NCBI RefSeq assembly: GCF_001625325.1
Contig: NZ_JRQQ01000002.1
Location: 1-64,000, forward strand
From: Croceicoccus estronivorus
Lineage (GTDB): Bacteria; Pseudomonadota; Alphaproteobacteria; Sphingomonadales; Sphingomonadaceae
Direction of reading: 5' to 3'
Length of the DNA stretch: 64,000 nt
The position numbers were made by a program, and so were the translations under genes. The stretch's first letter is position 1, and each line of letters starts with the position of its first letter. This document shows positions 26,503-34,962 of the stretch, piece by piece. A model generated the notes under the pieces. That model saw only the letters and a list, made by a program, of their open reading frames with translations. It had not been told where the DNA came from and ran no database searches.

Positions 26503-27876
26503 ATGGCGCTCGACATCCTGATCGTCGACGATGAGCGCGACATCCGCGAACTCGTCGCCGGCGTGTTGAGTGACGAAGGCTATGAATGCCGGACTGCCAG
26601 CGACAGCACGTCCGCTCTGGCGGCCATTGATGAACGGCGGCCCAGTCTGGTGCTGCTCGACGTCTGGCTCCACGGCAGTCCGATGGATGGGTTGGAGGTG
26701 CTCGATGCCATAAAGGTCCGCGAGCCGGACTTGCCGGTTATCATTTTTTCAGGTCACGGGAACATCGATACCGCGGTTTCAGCGGTAAGTCGGGGGGCCG
26801 TCGATTTCATAGAAAAACCGTTCGAGACCGAACGGCTGTTGCTGCTCGTGGCGCGAGCTACAGAGACAGAACGCATGCGCCGAGAGAACGCCCGTTTACG
26901 GGAAGGCTTCCTGACGGCCGAGGAGTTCACCGGTAACAGCAGCCTGATCAATCAGGTTCGGGCAACTCTAAAGCGGGTAGCCAATACCGGGAGTCGAGTT
27001 CTCATCAGCGGACCTGCCGGATCGGGCAAGGAAGTTGCTGCCCGGCTGCTCCACAGTTGGAGCCCACGCGCTGACCACGCTTTTGTAACGGTCAATTCTG
27101 CCCGCATAACTCCGGAACGTTTCGAGAAGGAACTTTTCGGCGAAGAAGCAGATGGCAAACTGGTACGTGCGGGCCTCCTGGAGCTGGCAGATGGGGGGAC
27201 CCTGTTTCTCGATGAAGTCGCGGATATGCCTCTTTCAACGCAGGCACGCATTTTGCGTGTGTTGACGGATCAAAGCTTTGTGAGGGTAGGGGGCAATCGT
27301 GAGATCGGTGTCGATGTACGTGTCGTTTCTTCGTCGTCACGCGATCTGGAGAAGGAAATTGCCGACAAACACTTTCGGGAGGATCTGTTCTACCGGCTGA
27401 ACGTGGTTCCCGTGGCGATCCCGCCGCTGGTGCAACGGCGAGAAGATATTCCCGTGCTCTCTGACCACTTCTTCGCCCGCTATGCAAGCGAGCAGGGAAT
27501 CGCCCCGCCAAGTATCAGCGAGGATGCAATGGCAGCCTTGCAGGCATATGATTGGCCCGGAAATGTTCGCCAACTGCGCAACGTGATTGAACGGACAGTG
27601 ATCCTGGCCCCCAGAGAGCGCCTGGAACAAATCGAAGTCGATATGTTGCCGCCTGAAATCACCGGACGAGGTGGAGAAGGGGAGGCTGGTGTCGGGGCGC
27701 TGATGGGGGTCCCTCTGCGTGAGGCGCGCGAGAGTTTCGAGCGGGAATATCTGCGGATACAGATCCGCAGGTTTTCGGGGAATATTTCAAAGACAGCGGT
27801 GTTCATCGGAATGGAACGTTCTGCTTTGCATCGCAAACTGAAATTGCTTGGTCTTTCGGATCATCGCGAAGACTGA
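26503..27876 (+). CDS. ntrX: Response regulator NtrX, without a GAFTGA loop
   Basis: NtrX is the partner of NtrY. The 457 residues have a receiver domain with D53 in LLDVWLHG, an AAA+ domain with Walker A GPAGSGKE at 170-177 and Walker B LFLDEVADMP, and a C-terminal Fis-type DNA-binding helix pair (ISKTAVFIGMERSALHRKL). The segment where NtrC has GAFTGA reads LFGEEADGKLVRAGLLELAD, so the loop that engages sigma-54 is missing. The protein probably binds DNA as a sigma-54-independent regulator. The gene is preceded by a GAGGAG-like ribosome site. Confidence 0.94.
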   Translation: MALDILIVDDERDIRELVAGVLSDEGYECRTASDSTSALAAIDERRPSLVLLDVWLHGSPMDGLEVLDAIKVREPDLPVIIFSGHGNIDTAVSAVSRGAVDFIEKPFETERLLLLVARATETERMRRENARLREGFLTAEEFTGNSSLINQVRATLKRVANTGSRVLISGPAGSGKEVAARLLHSWSPRADHAFVTVNSARITPERFEKELFGEEADGKLVRAGLLELADGGTLFLDEVADMPLSTQARILRVLTDQSFVRVGGNREIGVDVRVVSSSSRDLEKEIADKHFREDLFYRLNVVPVAIPPLVQRREDIPVLSDHFFARYASEQGIAPPSISEDAMAALQAYDWPGNVRQLRNVIERTVILAPRERLEQIEVDMLPPEITGRGGEGEAGVGALMGVPLREARESFEREYLRIQIRRFSGNISKTAVFIGMERSALHRKLKLLGLSDHRED

Positions 27877-27914
27877 TTTTCGCCTCTTTCCCACCATGTG
27901 AAAAGCGCATAAAA

Positions 27915-27940
27915 AACCTTTGCGCAGCGCAGCAAAGGTT
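27915..27940 (+). terminator. Hairpin after ntrX
   Basis: AACCTTTGC, an 8-base loop, and GCAAAGGTT form a 9-bp perfect stem 38 bases after the ntrX stop, preceded by an A-run and followed by AT-rich sequence. It probably ends ntrYX transcription and separates it from hfq, whose own start lies 110 bases on. Confidence 0.55.
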
Positions 27941-28050
27941 ATCATATTGGTGGAGTTAAGCCGGTCGTCATATTCTGCTCATGTTGGGATGGGTATGAGG
28001 GCCAGAATGCGGACCGTCATTAGCGGCCGCCAACAATAGGAGATAGAGAC

Positions 28051-28623
28051 ATGGCCACTGGCCGCACCCTGTCCGCTCGTCCCCGTTCTCAGGCAGAATC
28101 GGTGGAAGAGACTTCGGCCCCCGCACTGACATCCACTGCGATCAAGGGGCAAAATCTTCAGGACGCGTTTCTGAATTTACTGCGCAAGAACAAGACACCT
28201 GTCACGATGTTCCTGGTCAAGGGCGTGAAGTTACAGGGAATTGTTACCTGGTTCGACAACTTTTCGATTCTCTTGCGTAGAGACGGTCAGTCCCAGCTTG
28301 TTTACAAGCATGCCATTTCCACGATCATGCCTAGCCATCCGCTTGATGCAGGACTGTTCGGCGCGATTGGGGAAGGAAGCCGCAAGCAACGGCTGTTGCA
28401 GGATGTATTCCTCAGCAGTGTGCGTGATGCGAATGTTCAAGTGACCATGTTCCTGGTCAATGGCGTCATGCTGCAGGGCAGGATCGCTGCTTTCGATTTG
28501 TTCTGCATGTTGCTGGAGCGCGAAGGCTATGTGCAGCTTGCTTACAAACACGCAGTCTCGACTATACAGCCGGCTTCACCTGTTGATTTGACGGGTGATT
28601 CGGATGAGGATGCGGACGACTGA
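28051..28623 (+). CDS. hfq: Tandem-domain (double) RNA chaperone Hfq
   Basis: Hfq normally has about 70-100 residues and works as a six-membered ring pairing small RNAs with messages. Here 190 residues contain two complete Sm-like domains. Domain 1 (about 32-95) has [19 protein letters not shown] and YKHAIS (85-90). Domain 2 (about 112-175) has [19 protein letters not shown] and YKHAVS (165-170). The Gln/Asp of the proximal pore (Q37 and Q117) and the Lys-His pairs are kept in both. The basic rim (Arg-Arg-Glu-Arg in E. coli) is R-K-N-K at 45-48 in domain 1 but R-D-A-N at 125-128 in domain 2. An acidic tail GDSDEDADD closes the chain. Three such chains could build a ring of six. It begins after AGGAGATAGAGAC. 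Confidence 0.93.
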   Translation: MATGRTLSARPRSQAESVEETSAPALTSTAIKGQNLQDAFLNLLRKNKTPVTMFLVKGVKLQGIVTWFDNFSILLRRDGQSQLVYKHAISTIMPSHPLDAGLFGAIGEGSRKQRLLQDVFLSSVRDANVQVTMFLVNGVMLQGRIAAFDLFCMLLEREGYVQLAYKHAVSTIQPASPVDLTGDSDEDADD

Positions 28624-29942
28624 GTTTTTCCAGCGAGTTAGCGAGCGAGGTTACGCGCGGCGCGCGTGCTGTCGTTGTATGCCCAGACATCAGGGGTAAA
28701 CCTTCCAAGGTCGATGCTGAATCTCGACTGGAGGAAGCTTGTAGCCTCGCGCTCGCGATTGGCATTGTCGTTGCGGATGGTTTTGTTATCCCGGTACGGG
28801 ACGTCCGACCGGGTACGCTTTTTGGTGAAGGGCAGATCCAACGGATCGAAACTGCCTGCATCCAGGAAGAAGCTGAATTGATGATTGTCGATGGTGCTCT
28901 TTCAGCCATCCAGCAGCGCAATCTGGAGGAACGTCTCAAGCGGAAAGTGATCGATCGGACTGGGCTTATCCTCGAAATATTCGGGGAACGTGCGGCTACG
29001 GCGGAAGGCCGCCTGCAGGTCGAACTGGCCCATCTCGATTACCAGCAAAGCCGTCTTGTTCGGAGCTGGACCCACCTCGAACGGCAGCGCGGTGGTTTCG
29101 GCTTCCTGGGTGGCCCCGGCGAAACGCAGATCGAAGCTGATCGCCGGATGATTCGCGCCCGTATGGGACGCCTGCGCAAGGAACTGGAACAAGTCAGGCG
29201 GACACGAGCTCTGCACCGCGAAAGACGCGGAAGAGCGCCGTGGCCTGTGATTGCGCTGGTGGGGTACACCAATGCGGGAAAATCCACGCTTTTCAATCGG
29301 CTGACTGGCGCAGGCGTAATGGCGGAAGATCTCCTGTTCGCAACGCTGGACCCCACGATGCGCGCGATCCGGCTGCCGGGCGTAGAAAAAGCGATCCTTT
29401 CTGACACGGTTGGCTTCATCTCGGATCTCCCCACGCAATTGGTTGCAGCTTTTCGTGCAACCTTGGAGGAGGTGACCGGTGCGGACGTGATTGTTCACGT
29501 ACGCGATATCGCCAATCCTGACAGCACGGCCCAAAAGACGCAGGTCTTGGAAGTACTAGCCGATCTTGGCGTGATCGATGGAGAAGAGGGGGATTCCACC
29601 ATCCCCATAGTTGAAGCGTGGAACAAATGGGATTTGCTGGATTCCCCAAGAAAGGCCGAATTGTCGGCATTGGCGGACGAGGATGATGCCATCGTTCCCA
29701 TTTCTGCCGTCACTGGAGAAGGCGTCGATGCCTTGCTGGTCGAACTGGATGCCTTGTTGACCAGCGGGGCGCAGGTCCACAGTTTTGTGCTTCCAGCCAG
29801 TGATGGCCAACGCTTGGCGTGGTTGCATGCTCATGGCGACGTGTTGGTTGAAGAGGACGCCGGAATAGGTCCTGATGGACCGCAAAGGCGACTCGATGTC
29901 AGGTTGACGCCTATGGAGCTAGGACGGTTCGCCTCGCTCTGA
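28620..29942 (+). CDS. hflX: GTPase HflX, with an unusual or damaged start
   Basis: HflX is a ribosome-splitting GTPase active under heat and other stress. From about residue 10 the frame reads [16 protein letters not shown], then IGIVVADGF and the family stretch [35 protein letters not shown] and [18 protein letters not shown], with the P-loop [11 protein letters not shown] and [10 protein letters not shown]. The conserved coding begins far upstream of the first in-frame ATG (28878). The only start-like codon before it is CTG at 28620, which overlaps the hfq stop (CTGA). That gives 440 residues, a normal size. Alternatively one extra T in the T5 run at 28625-28629 has shifted the frame from an ATG at 28604 or 28610. 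The 3' end overlaps mazG by 24 bases. Confidence 0.88.
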   Translation: MSFSSELASEVTRGARAVVVCPDIRGKPSKVDAESRLEEACSLALAIGIVVADGFVIPVRDVRPGTLFGEGQIQRIETACIQEEAELMIVDGALSAIQQRNLEERLKRKVIDRTGLILEIFGERAATAEGRLQVELAHLDYQQSRLVRSWTHLERQRGGFGFLGGPGETQIEADRRMIRARMGRLRKELEQVRRTRALHRERRGRAPWPVIALVGYTNAGKSTLFNRLTGAGVMAEDLLFATLDPTMRAIRLPGVEKAILSDTVGFISDLPTQLVAAFRATLEEVTGADVIVHVRDIANPDSTAQKTQVLEVLADLGVIDGEEGDSTIPIVEAWNKWDLLDSPRKAELSALADEDDAIVPISAVTGEGVDALLVELDALLTSGAQVHSFVLPASDGQRLAWLHAHGDVLVEEDAGIGPDGPQRRLDVRLTPMELGRFASL

Positions 29943-30701
29943 TTGTTTGACTTCCTGCCACAAGGCTTCCTGATCATCGAGTGAAAGCGAGGAGAGTGAG
30001 CATCCCGCTATGCTTTCCATTCCACGATAACGTCGCTCGAACTTGGCATTGCCGGCGCGCAAGGCTTCCTCCGGAGAAATGCCGTAAGCGCGGACGAGAT
30101 TTACGGCGGCGAACAGCAGATCCCCTGCCTCTTCGAAGCGATCGGCTGGCGATGCTTCTTTCAGTTCGCGGGCTTCTTCGGCAAGCTTTTCGGCGGGGCC
30201 TTCCGGATCCGGCCAATCGAACCCTTCGCGCGCGGCGCGCTTCTGTAATTTTTCGGCACGGAGCAGGGCGGGAAGCGCGGTTGCCACGCCATCCATTGCG
30301 CTGGTGGCTCCTTTAGCGCTGCGTTCCAACGCCTTTAAGGATTCCCAGCGGCTGTCCTGGCCGGTTGCATTTTGATCGTCAGGATTTTGGTACGAGGAAA
30401 AGATGTACGGATGACGAGCTTCCATCTTGTCCGAGATCGTACTCGCGACAGCGCTAAAATCGAAATGGCCACCTTCGTCGGCCATCTGAGAATGAAATAC
30501 CACTTGCAGGAGGAGATCGCCCAATTCCTCCTTTAAATCGCGCATATCGTTGCGCTCGATCGCATCCGCAACTTCGTACGCTTCTTCGATCGTGTATGGA
30601 GCGATTGTGCTGAATGTCTGTGCACGGTCCCATTCGCAACCGTCTTGAGGATCGCGAAGTTTGGCCATGATGCGGAGAAGGCGATGGATGGAATCTGGCA
30701 T
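29919..30701 (-). CDS. mazG: Nucleoside triphosphate pyrophosphohydrolase MazG
   Basis: MazG hydrolyses nucleoside triphosphates to monophosphates, cleaning the pool and lowering alarmone. The 260 residues have two MazG domains. The first shows PQDGCEWDRAQTF and IEEAYEVADAIERNDMRDLKEELGDLLLQ (EExxE...ExxD magnesium ligands). The second shows AEEARELKEA...RFEEAGDLLFAAVN. The start is MPDSIHRLLRIM. The gene is convergent with hflX, overlapping its last 24 bases. It is separated by 45 bases from the tiny membrane-protein gene upstream, which is on the same strand. Confidence 0.93.
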   Translation of the reverse strand: MPDSIHRLLRIMAKLRDPQDGCEWDRAQTFSTIAPYTIEEAYEVADAIERNDMRDLKEELGDLLLQVVFHSQMADEGGHFDFSAVASTISDKMEARHPYIFSSYQNPDDQNATGQDSRWESLKALERSAKGATSAMDGVATALPALLRAEKLQKRAAREGFDWPDPEGPAEKLAEEARELKEASPADRFEEAGDLLFAAVNLVRAYGISPEEALRAGNAKFERRYRGMESIAGCSLSSLSLDDQEALWQEVKQSERGEPS

Positions 30702-30746
30702 GACAGAATGATAATATATATTATGTTAAATTATGTGGTGGGGATG

Positions 30747-30917
30747 TTATCGGATAAGGAACCCAATCAACAACGTTGCGGCAACGAATATGGCGCCCCA
30801 TATCAATGCCATCGCCATCACACTTGTCGGCGCGATGCGCCGCTGTAGCAAGGCCGATATGGGTAAAACCAATGCCAGTGCGACGAATATGATCGATAGC
30901 CATTGGCCACTTATCAT
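30747..30917 (-). CDS. 56-residue two-pass membrane protein
   Basis: A short frame starts ATG in an ATGA overlap with the stop of the metallo-hydrolase gene and ends TAA at 30747. It reads MISGQWLSIIFVALALVLP then a short basic stretch LLQRRIAP and a second hydrophobic segment VMAMALIWGAIFVAATLLIG ending FLIR. The protein is a helical hairpin with the basic loop predicted inside by the positive-inside rule. I do not recognise the family. The coupling and the clean two-helix composition support it as a real gene. It lies between the metallo-hydrolase and mazG on the same strand. Confidence 0.65.
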   Translation of the reverse strand: MISGQWLSIIFVALALVLPISALLQRRIAPTSVMAMALIWGAIFVAATLLIGFLIR

Positions 30918-31681
30918 ACATCAATCACCAAGCCATCGTGCCCGACCAGGACATTGTCTGGAACTTCATTAGACAATACCCTGTAATCCAAGCTCTTATC
31001 CAGGTGCGTCAGTACCACGGTTCGTGCCTTGCAGCGCTGGCCGAGTTCCAACGCCATACTGACATTGGCGTGAGTTGGATGAGGATCGCGTCTGAGGCAA
31101 TCGACCACGAGCAGATCCAAATCAGCGAAGGTGTCGACTAGATCATCACAAATTTCACTAAAATCAGTCGCATATCCAATGGACTTGCCATCTTGATCGA
31201 AGCGAAAGGCCGTGCTTTCGGCAGGCCCATGCGGCATTTGGCAAGTGTCTATCCGGATGCCCGCAAACATTTTCAATCGATCCAGAGTGTCGATCGAAAC
31301 GATGGTGGGATAACCATACTGTCCAGCAAAGATATATCCGAAGCGCTGCCGCAGACGCCGAACGGTTTCATCGGCTGCAAAGCCTGGCAGCGGACCATTT
31401 CTGCCATATCGTAGAGCTCTGAGATCGTCGATTCCATGGCAATGGTCAGCGTGATCATGTGTCCAGAATACAGCATCGATGCGGTCAATTGCATTGTCGA
31501 GCAATTGCTGCCGCAGATCGGTAGACGTATCGATCAACAGCCGCGCACCATCCTGGCCTTCGATGATGATGGAGGCACGTGTGCGCCTGTTTCGAGCATC
31601 CGTTGGATCGCATGCGCCCCAATCGTTGCCAACCCTTGGGACACCGGATGATGTTCCCGAACCTAGCATGAGCAATTTCAT
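30914..31681 (-). CDS. Metallo-beta-lactamase-fold hydrolase (PhnP/RNase Z-like)
   Basis: The 255 residues show the metallo-hydrolase fold: LMLGSGTSSGVPRVG (4-18) and the metal motif THDHADHCHGIDDLRAL (HxHxDH). Later residues GYATDFSEI and LVVDCLRR carry the remaining metal Asp region, and TVVLTHLDKSLDY the last His. GTSSGVPRVG is characteristic of the PhnP-like branch, which hydrolyses cyclic phosphodiesters. The substrate here is unknown. The start overlaps the end of tatD (ATGA) and the stop overlaps the tiny membrane protein, so it is part of the tightly packed metG-holB-tmk series. Confidence 0.88.
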   Translation of the reverse strand: MKLLMLGSGTSSGVPRVGNDWGACDPTDARNRRTRASIIIEGQDGARLLIDTSTDLRQQLLDNAIDRIDAVFWTHDHADHCHGIDDLRALRYGRNGPLPGFAADETVRRLRQRFGYIFAGQYGYPTIVSIDTLDRLKMFAGIRIDTCQMPHGPAESTAFRFDQDGKSIGYATDFSEICDDLVDTFADLDLLVVDCLRRDPHPTHANVSMALELGQRCKARTVVLTHLDKSLDYRVLSNEVPDNVLVGHDGLVIDV

Positions 31682-32454
31682 GCGTGAGTCTTCCGGAACA
31701 AAGAGTGAAAATTCTGTGTTGTGATATCATGCAGTCTCGCGACTTCGACATCGCGCAACTGTGCAACAAATTTAGCCGTCTCAGCAACAAAGGCTGGTTC
31801 GCATGTTTGTCCGCGATGTGGGACCGGGGCCAAAAACGGCGCATCGGTTTCCACCAACAGGCGATCTTCGGGTAATTCCTTTGCAATCTCTTGTAAGTCT
31901 TTCGCATTCTTGAATGTTACGATTCCAGAAAGCGAAATCGAAAGACCGAGAGAAAGCATGTCCCGAGCAAAGGCCGCAGAAGCCGTAAAGCAATGAATAA
32001 GAGCGGGAAACGCCCCCTTCCCCATCTCATCTCGAATTATGGCAACAGTGTCTTGCTCCGCTTCGCGCGTGTGTATGATCACAGGCAGCCCGGTTTCGCG
32101 GGCGACATCGATATGGATGCGGAACAGAGCCTTCTGCGTTTCACGGTCTGACTTGTCATAATAATAGTCGAGACCGGTCTCGCCTATCCCGATCACTTTC
32201 GGGTTCGAGGCGGCATCCAGCAACGTAGCGGCGCCTAGATCCGGATGAGTATCCGCTTCATGAGGGTGGATTCCAACGCTGGCCCAAACGTCGCACTCCC
32301 GTTCGGCCGTGGCAACGACTTGTTCCCACTCACTCCGGCGGGTCGAAATGTTGAGGAAACCACCCACTCCTGCCCCACGGGCTCGGGACAGTACCTGTTG
32401 CTGGTCCTCCACCAGGCCCTTGTATTCGAGGTGACAGTGGGAATCGATCAGCAT
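31678..32454 (-). CDS. TatD-family metal-dependent hydrolase
   Basis: The 258 residues form a TIM-barrel DNase/hydrolase of the TatD family. The metal motif is at the N-terminus, LIDSHCHLEY, followed by VGIHPHEAD, IGIGETGLDYYYDKS, PVIIHTREAE, and the C-terminal ETDAPFLAPVPHRGQ. TatD homologues have 3'-5' exonuclease activity and are linked to repair; the cellular role of this subfamily (YcfH-like) is unsettled. It follows metG with a TGATG overlap, a common association in proteobacteria (metG-tatD, tmk-holB). Confidence 0.92.
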   Translation of the reverse strand: MLIDSHCHLEYKGLVEDQQQVLSRARGAGVGGFLNISTRRSEWEQVVATAERECDVWASVGIHPHEADTHPDLGAATLLDAASNPKVIGIGETGLDYYYDKSDRETQKALFRIHIDVARETGLPVIIHTREAEQDTVAIIRDEMGKGAFPALIHCFTASAAFARDMLSLGLSISLSGIVTFKNAKDLQEIAKELPEDRLLVETDAPFLAPVPHRGQTCEPAFVAETAKFVAQLRDVEVARLHDITTQNFHSLFRKTHA

Positions 32455-34007
32455 CAGTCAGCTTCTTCGTCAGCGGGCAATTCAAGTCTGGGAAATGCCG
32501 GCTTGGGATTATTGACCTGAATGGGACCAAGCGCGGGATCGTGGGATAGAGCCGCGAGATTTCGCGCATCGTCAGGTATACACAGGGCGTCGAGGATTTT
32601 CCCTGAAGCTACTGGAGTTACTGGGGAAACAGCGACACTCAGATCTCGAATGCAGCCGCACAAAGTGGCGAGAACGCGTTTCATGCGCTCGGGATCTGTC
32701 TTGCGCAATGACCAAGGGGCTTGCTCGTCGATGTAGGCATTGCACGCGAAGACAGCCTGGATCCATGCTTCCAACCCTGCTGAAAGCGCGAGTCTTTCGA
32801 ATGCCTGAGGGAGTTCGTCCGCACACGCGCGGCGCACTTTTTCGCGCAATTCAGCGTCGGCGGGTTCTATCGGCGCATCGGCAGTGAACCCGCCATCGCA
32901 ATTCTTGGCTATGAAGCTCAGGACCCGTTGGACCAAATTGCCGAAGCTGTTGGCCAATTCGGCGTTGCAACGTGTGACAATGGCTGATGCGGAATAGCTT
33001 CCGTCCTGACCGAAGCTGACTTCGCGCAGCAGGAAGTAGCGCAACTGATCGACGCCGAAGCGATCAGCCAGTTCAAGCGGGTCGACGACGTTGCCCAAAG
33101 ACTTGGACATCTTCTCCCCTCGATGGAGGAGGAAGCCGTGCCCGAAGATACTCTTTGGGATGGGAAGGCCGGCGGAACTAAGGAAGGCAGGCCAGTAAAC
33201 GGCATGAAAGCGAACGATATCCTTGCCGATCAGGTGGAGATTCGCCGGCCAGAACCGAGCAAAATCGCCTGAGGTTTCGGGATAACCGATACCAGTGAGG
33301 TACGTGGTCAGCGCATCAACCCAGACATACATCACATGCCCTGGGCTATTGGGCACTGGTACCCCCCAGTCAAAACTGGTGCGCGATACGGACAGGTCCC
33401 GTAACTCCTGCCCCTTGAGAAAGCTCAGGACTTCGTTTCGCCGGCTTTCCGGTTCGAGAAATCCTCGCGTTTCGTTCAATTCGATCAGGAAGTCGCGATA
33501 TTTGGAAAGGCGAAAGAACCAGCTTTCTTCCACTGTCCATTCGACTGGCGTGTTCTGGGGAGAGAGCTTTTGCCCCCCCTCCCCTTCAATCAACTCATCT
33601 TCAGCATAAAATGCTTCGTCACGGACGGAATACCAGCCCTCGTAACGGTCGAGATAGAGGTCACCATTGGCTTCCATTGCTTGCCAAAGCGCTGAACTGG
33701 CGGCCTTGTGCTGTTCCTCGGTAGTACGCCGAAATGCGTCATAGGAAATATTGAGCTTCTGCCCCATGTCGCGGAAATAGTTGGACATCTCTGTCGCGAA
33801 TTCGATGGTTTCCCGTCCCGCGGCACGCGCTGTCTGGGCCATTTTGAGACCGTGCTCGTCGGTCCCTGTAACAAAGCGAACGTCACGCCCGCTCAGTCGT
33901 TGAAAGCGCGCGATCGCATCGCCGGCAATAGCTTCATAGGCATGCCCGATATGCGGCTTGCCATTGGGATAGGCGATTGCGGTTGTGATATAAAAAGGTT
34001 CAGCCAT
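32454..34007 (-). CDS. metG: Methionyl-tRNA synthetase
   Basis: This enzyme charges tRNA-Met. The 517 residues show the signature HIGH at 19-22 (NGKPHIGHAYEA), GTDEHGLKM, the KMSKS motif GEKMSKSLGNVVDP near 300, and the anticodon-binding helices (ending in LPADEEAD). No zinc-knuckle cysteines are visible and there is no C-terminal Trbp111 domain, consistent with the short alphaproteobacterial form. I chose the ATG giving MAEPFYITTAIAY; this overlaps the holB stop by eight bases. The stop overlaps the tatD start. Confidence 0.95.
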   Translation of the reverse strand: MAEPFYITTAIAYPNGKPHIGHAYEAIAGDAIARFQRLSGRDVRFVTGTDEHGLKMAQTARAAGRETIEFATEMSNYFRDMGQKLNISYDAFRRTTEEQHKAASSALWQAMEANGDLYLDRYEGWYSVRDEAFYAEDELIEGEGGQKLSPQNTPVEWTVEESWFFRLSKYRDFLIELNETRGFLEPESRRNEVLSFLKGQELRDLSVSRTSFDWGVPVPNSPGHVMYVWVDALTTYLTGIGYPETSGDFARFWPANLHLIGKDIVRFHAVYWPAFLSSAGLPIPKSIFGHGFLLHRGEKMSKSLGNVVDPLELADRFGVDQLRYFLLREVSFGQDGSYSASAIVTRCNAELANSFGNLVQRVLSFIAKNCDGGFTADAPIEPADAELREKVRRACADELPQAFERLALSAGLEAWIQAVFACNAYIDEQAPWSLRKTDPERMKRVLATLCGCIRDLSVAVSPVTPVASGKILDALCIPDDARNLAALSHDPALGPIQVNNPKPAFPRLELPADEEAD

Positions 34008-34962
34008 GGCCGGGCTCCCTATCCACCGCAACCGATGCGAGCAAGGTGCCGATTTCCATCACCAACAGGGCAGGGTCAAAATTATAGGTTGGCGCTTGCC
34101 CTGCAAGCCGGTTGATCTCGTCATGTGCATCCACGACGCGTAACAATCTGGAGCGATCAGTATTGTGAATTTCACTCGCTAGAACGGCACGGGCCAATTC
34201 AAGGCTGGCCAGCAATCGTTCGCGATCGGGGCGTTGGCCAATGGTCTGGGCCAATTCGCCTCGCAGATTGAAGCCGGGATCTCCTGCTTGCGCGATCTTT
34301 TGCATCAGGCCGTGCAGCGGAGCGAGGTCATGCGAGACGAAATCCAGCGCGGCGCCGGGAGAACCTGAGGCCGCGGCTATTGCGGCAGCGCGCGTTGGTG
34401 CATCTGCCTGCGGCGCCCTGGATCGTAATACTGCATCCACCTCGTCATCCGGTAGCTCCGGAAAACGAAGCATACGGCAGCGTGAACGGATGGTCGCAAG
34501 CAACCTTCCCGGGCGATGGGATACAAGCACGAAAAACGAACCCGCAGGGGGCTCTTCCAAGCTTTTCAGAAGAGCATTGGCAGCGGGCTTTTCAAGGTCG
34601 TCGGCAGGGTCCACGATGATCGCGCGTCGCTCACCCAGAGTGGGGCGAGTTACCAATCGTTGCTGCATCTCACGAATCTGGGAAATGCCGATGCTGCGCT
34701 TCACCTGGTAAGGTTTACCATCCGCCTTCTTTGCCTCGTCGTCGGCAGTGGCAGGCAAGTGCGTAAGAACAATAATATCCGGGTGGTTGTCCGGTGGCTG
34801 TTCCACGCCAGGCTCAACTACAAGTTCGCGGGCAGCCGCGTGCGCAAAGGCCGCTTTTCCCAAACCTTTTTTCCCGGCCAGTATCCAGCCATGGTGCATG
34901 CGCTGGCTTGCTTGCGCGTTGCGCCATTCGCGCCAGGCATCTTCGTGGCCGGACAGGTTCAC
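34000..34962 (-). CDS. holB: DNA polymerase III subunit delta-prime
   Basis: Delta-prime is part of the clamp loader that places the beta sliding clamp on DNA. The 320 residues have an AAA+ core: WILAGKKGLGKAAFAHAAAREL (Walker-A-like), RAIIVDPADDLEKPAANALLKSLEEPPAGSFFVLVSHRPGR (box with the conserved Ala-Asn-Ala-Leu-Leu-Lys), and TIRSRCRMLRF with the SRC motif. It starts at GTG in a GTGA overlap with tmk, and the end overlaps metG. The linkage tmk-holB-metG-tatD is widespread. Confidence 0.93.
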   Translation of the reverse strand: MNLSGHEDAWREWRNAQASQRMHHGWILAGKKGLGKAAFAHAAARELVVEPGVEQPPDNHPDIIVLTHLPATADDEAKKADGKPYQVKRSIGISQIREMQQRLVTRPTLGERRAIIVDPADDLEKPAANALLKSLEEPPAGSFFVLVSHRPGRLLATIRSRCRMLRFPELPDDEVDAVLRSRAPQADAPTRAAAIAAASGSPGAALDFVSHDLAPLHGLMQKIAQAGDPGFNLRGELAQTIGQRPDRERLLASLELARAVLASEIHNTDRSRLLRVVDAHDEINRLAGQAPTYNFDPALLVMEIGTLLASVAVDREPGHG

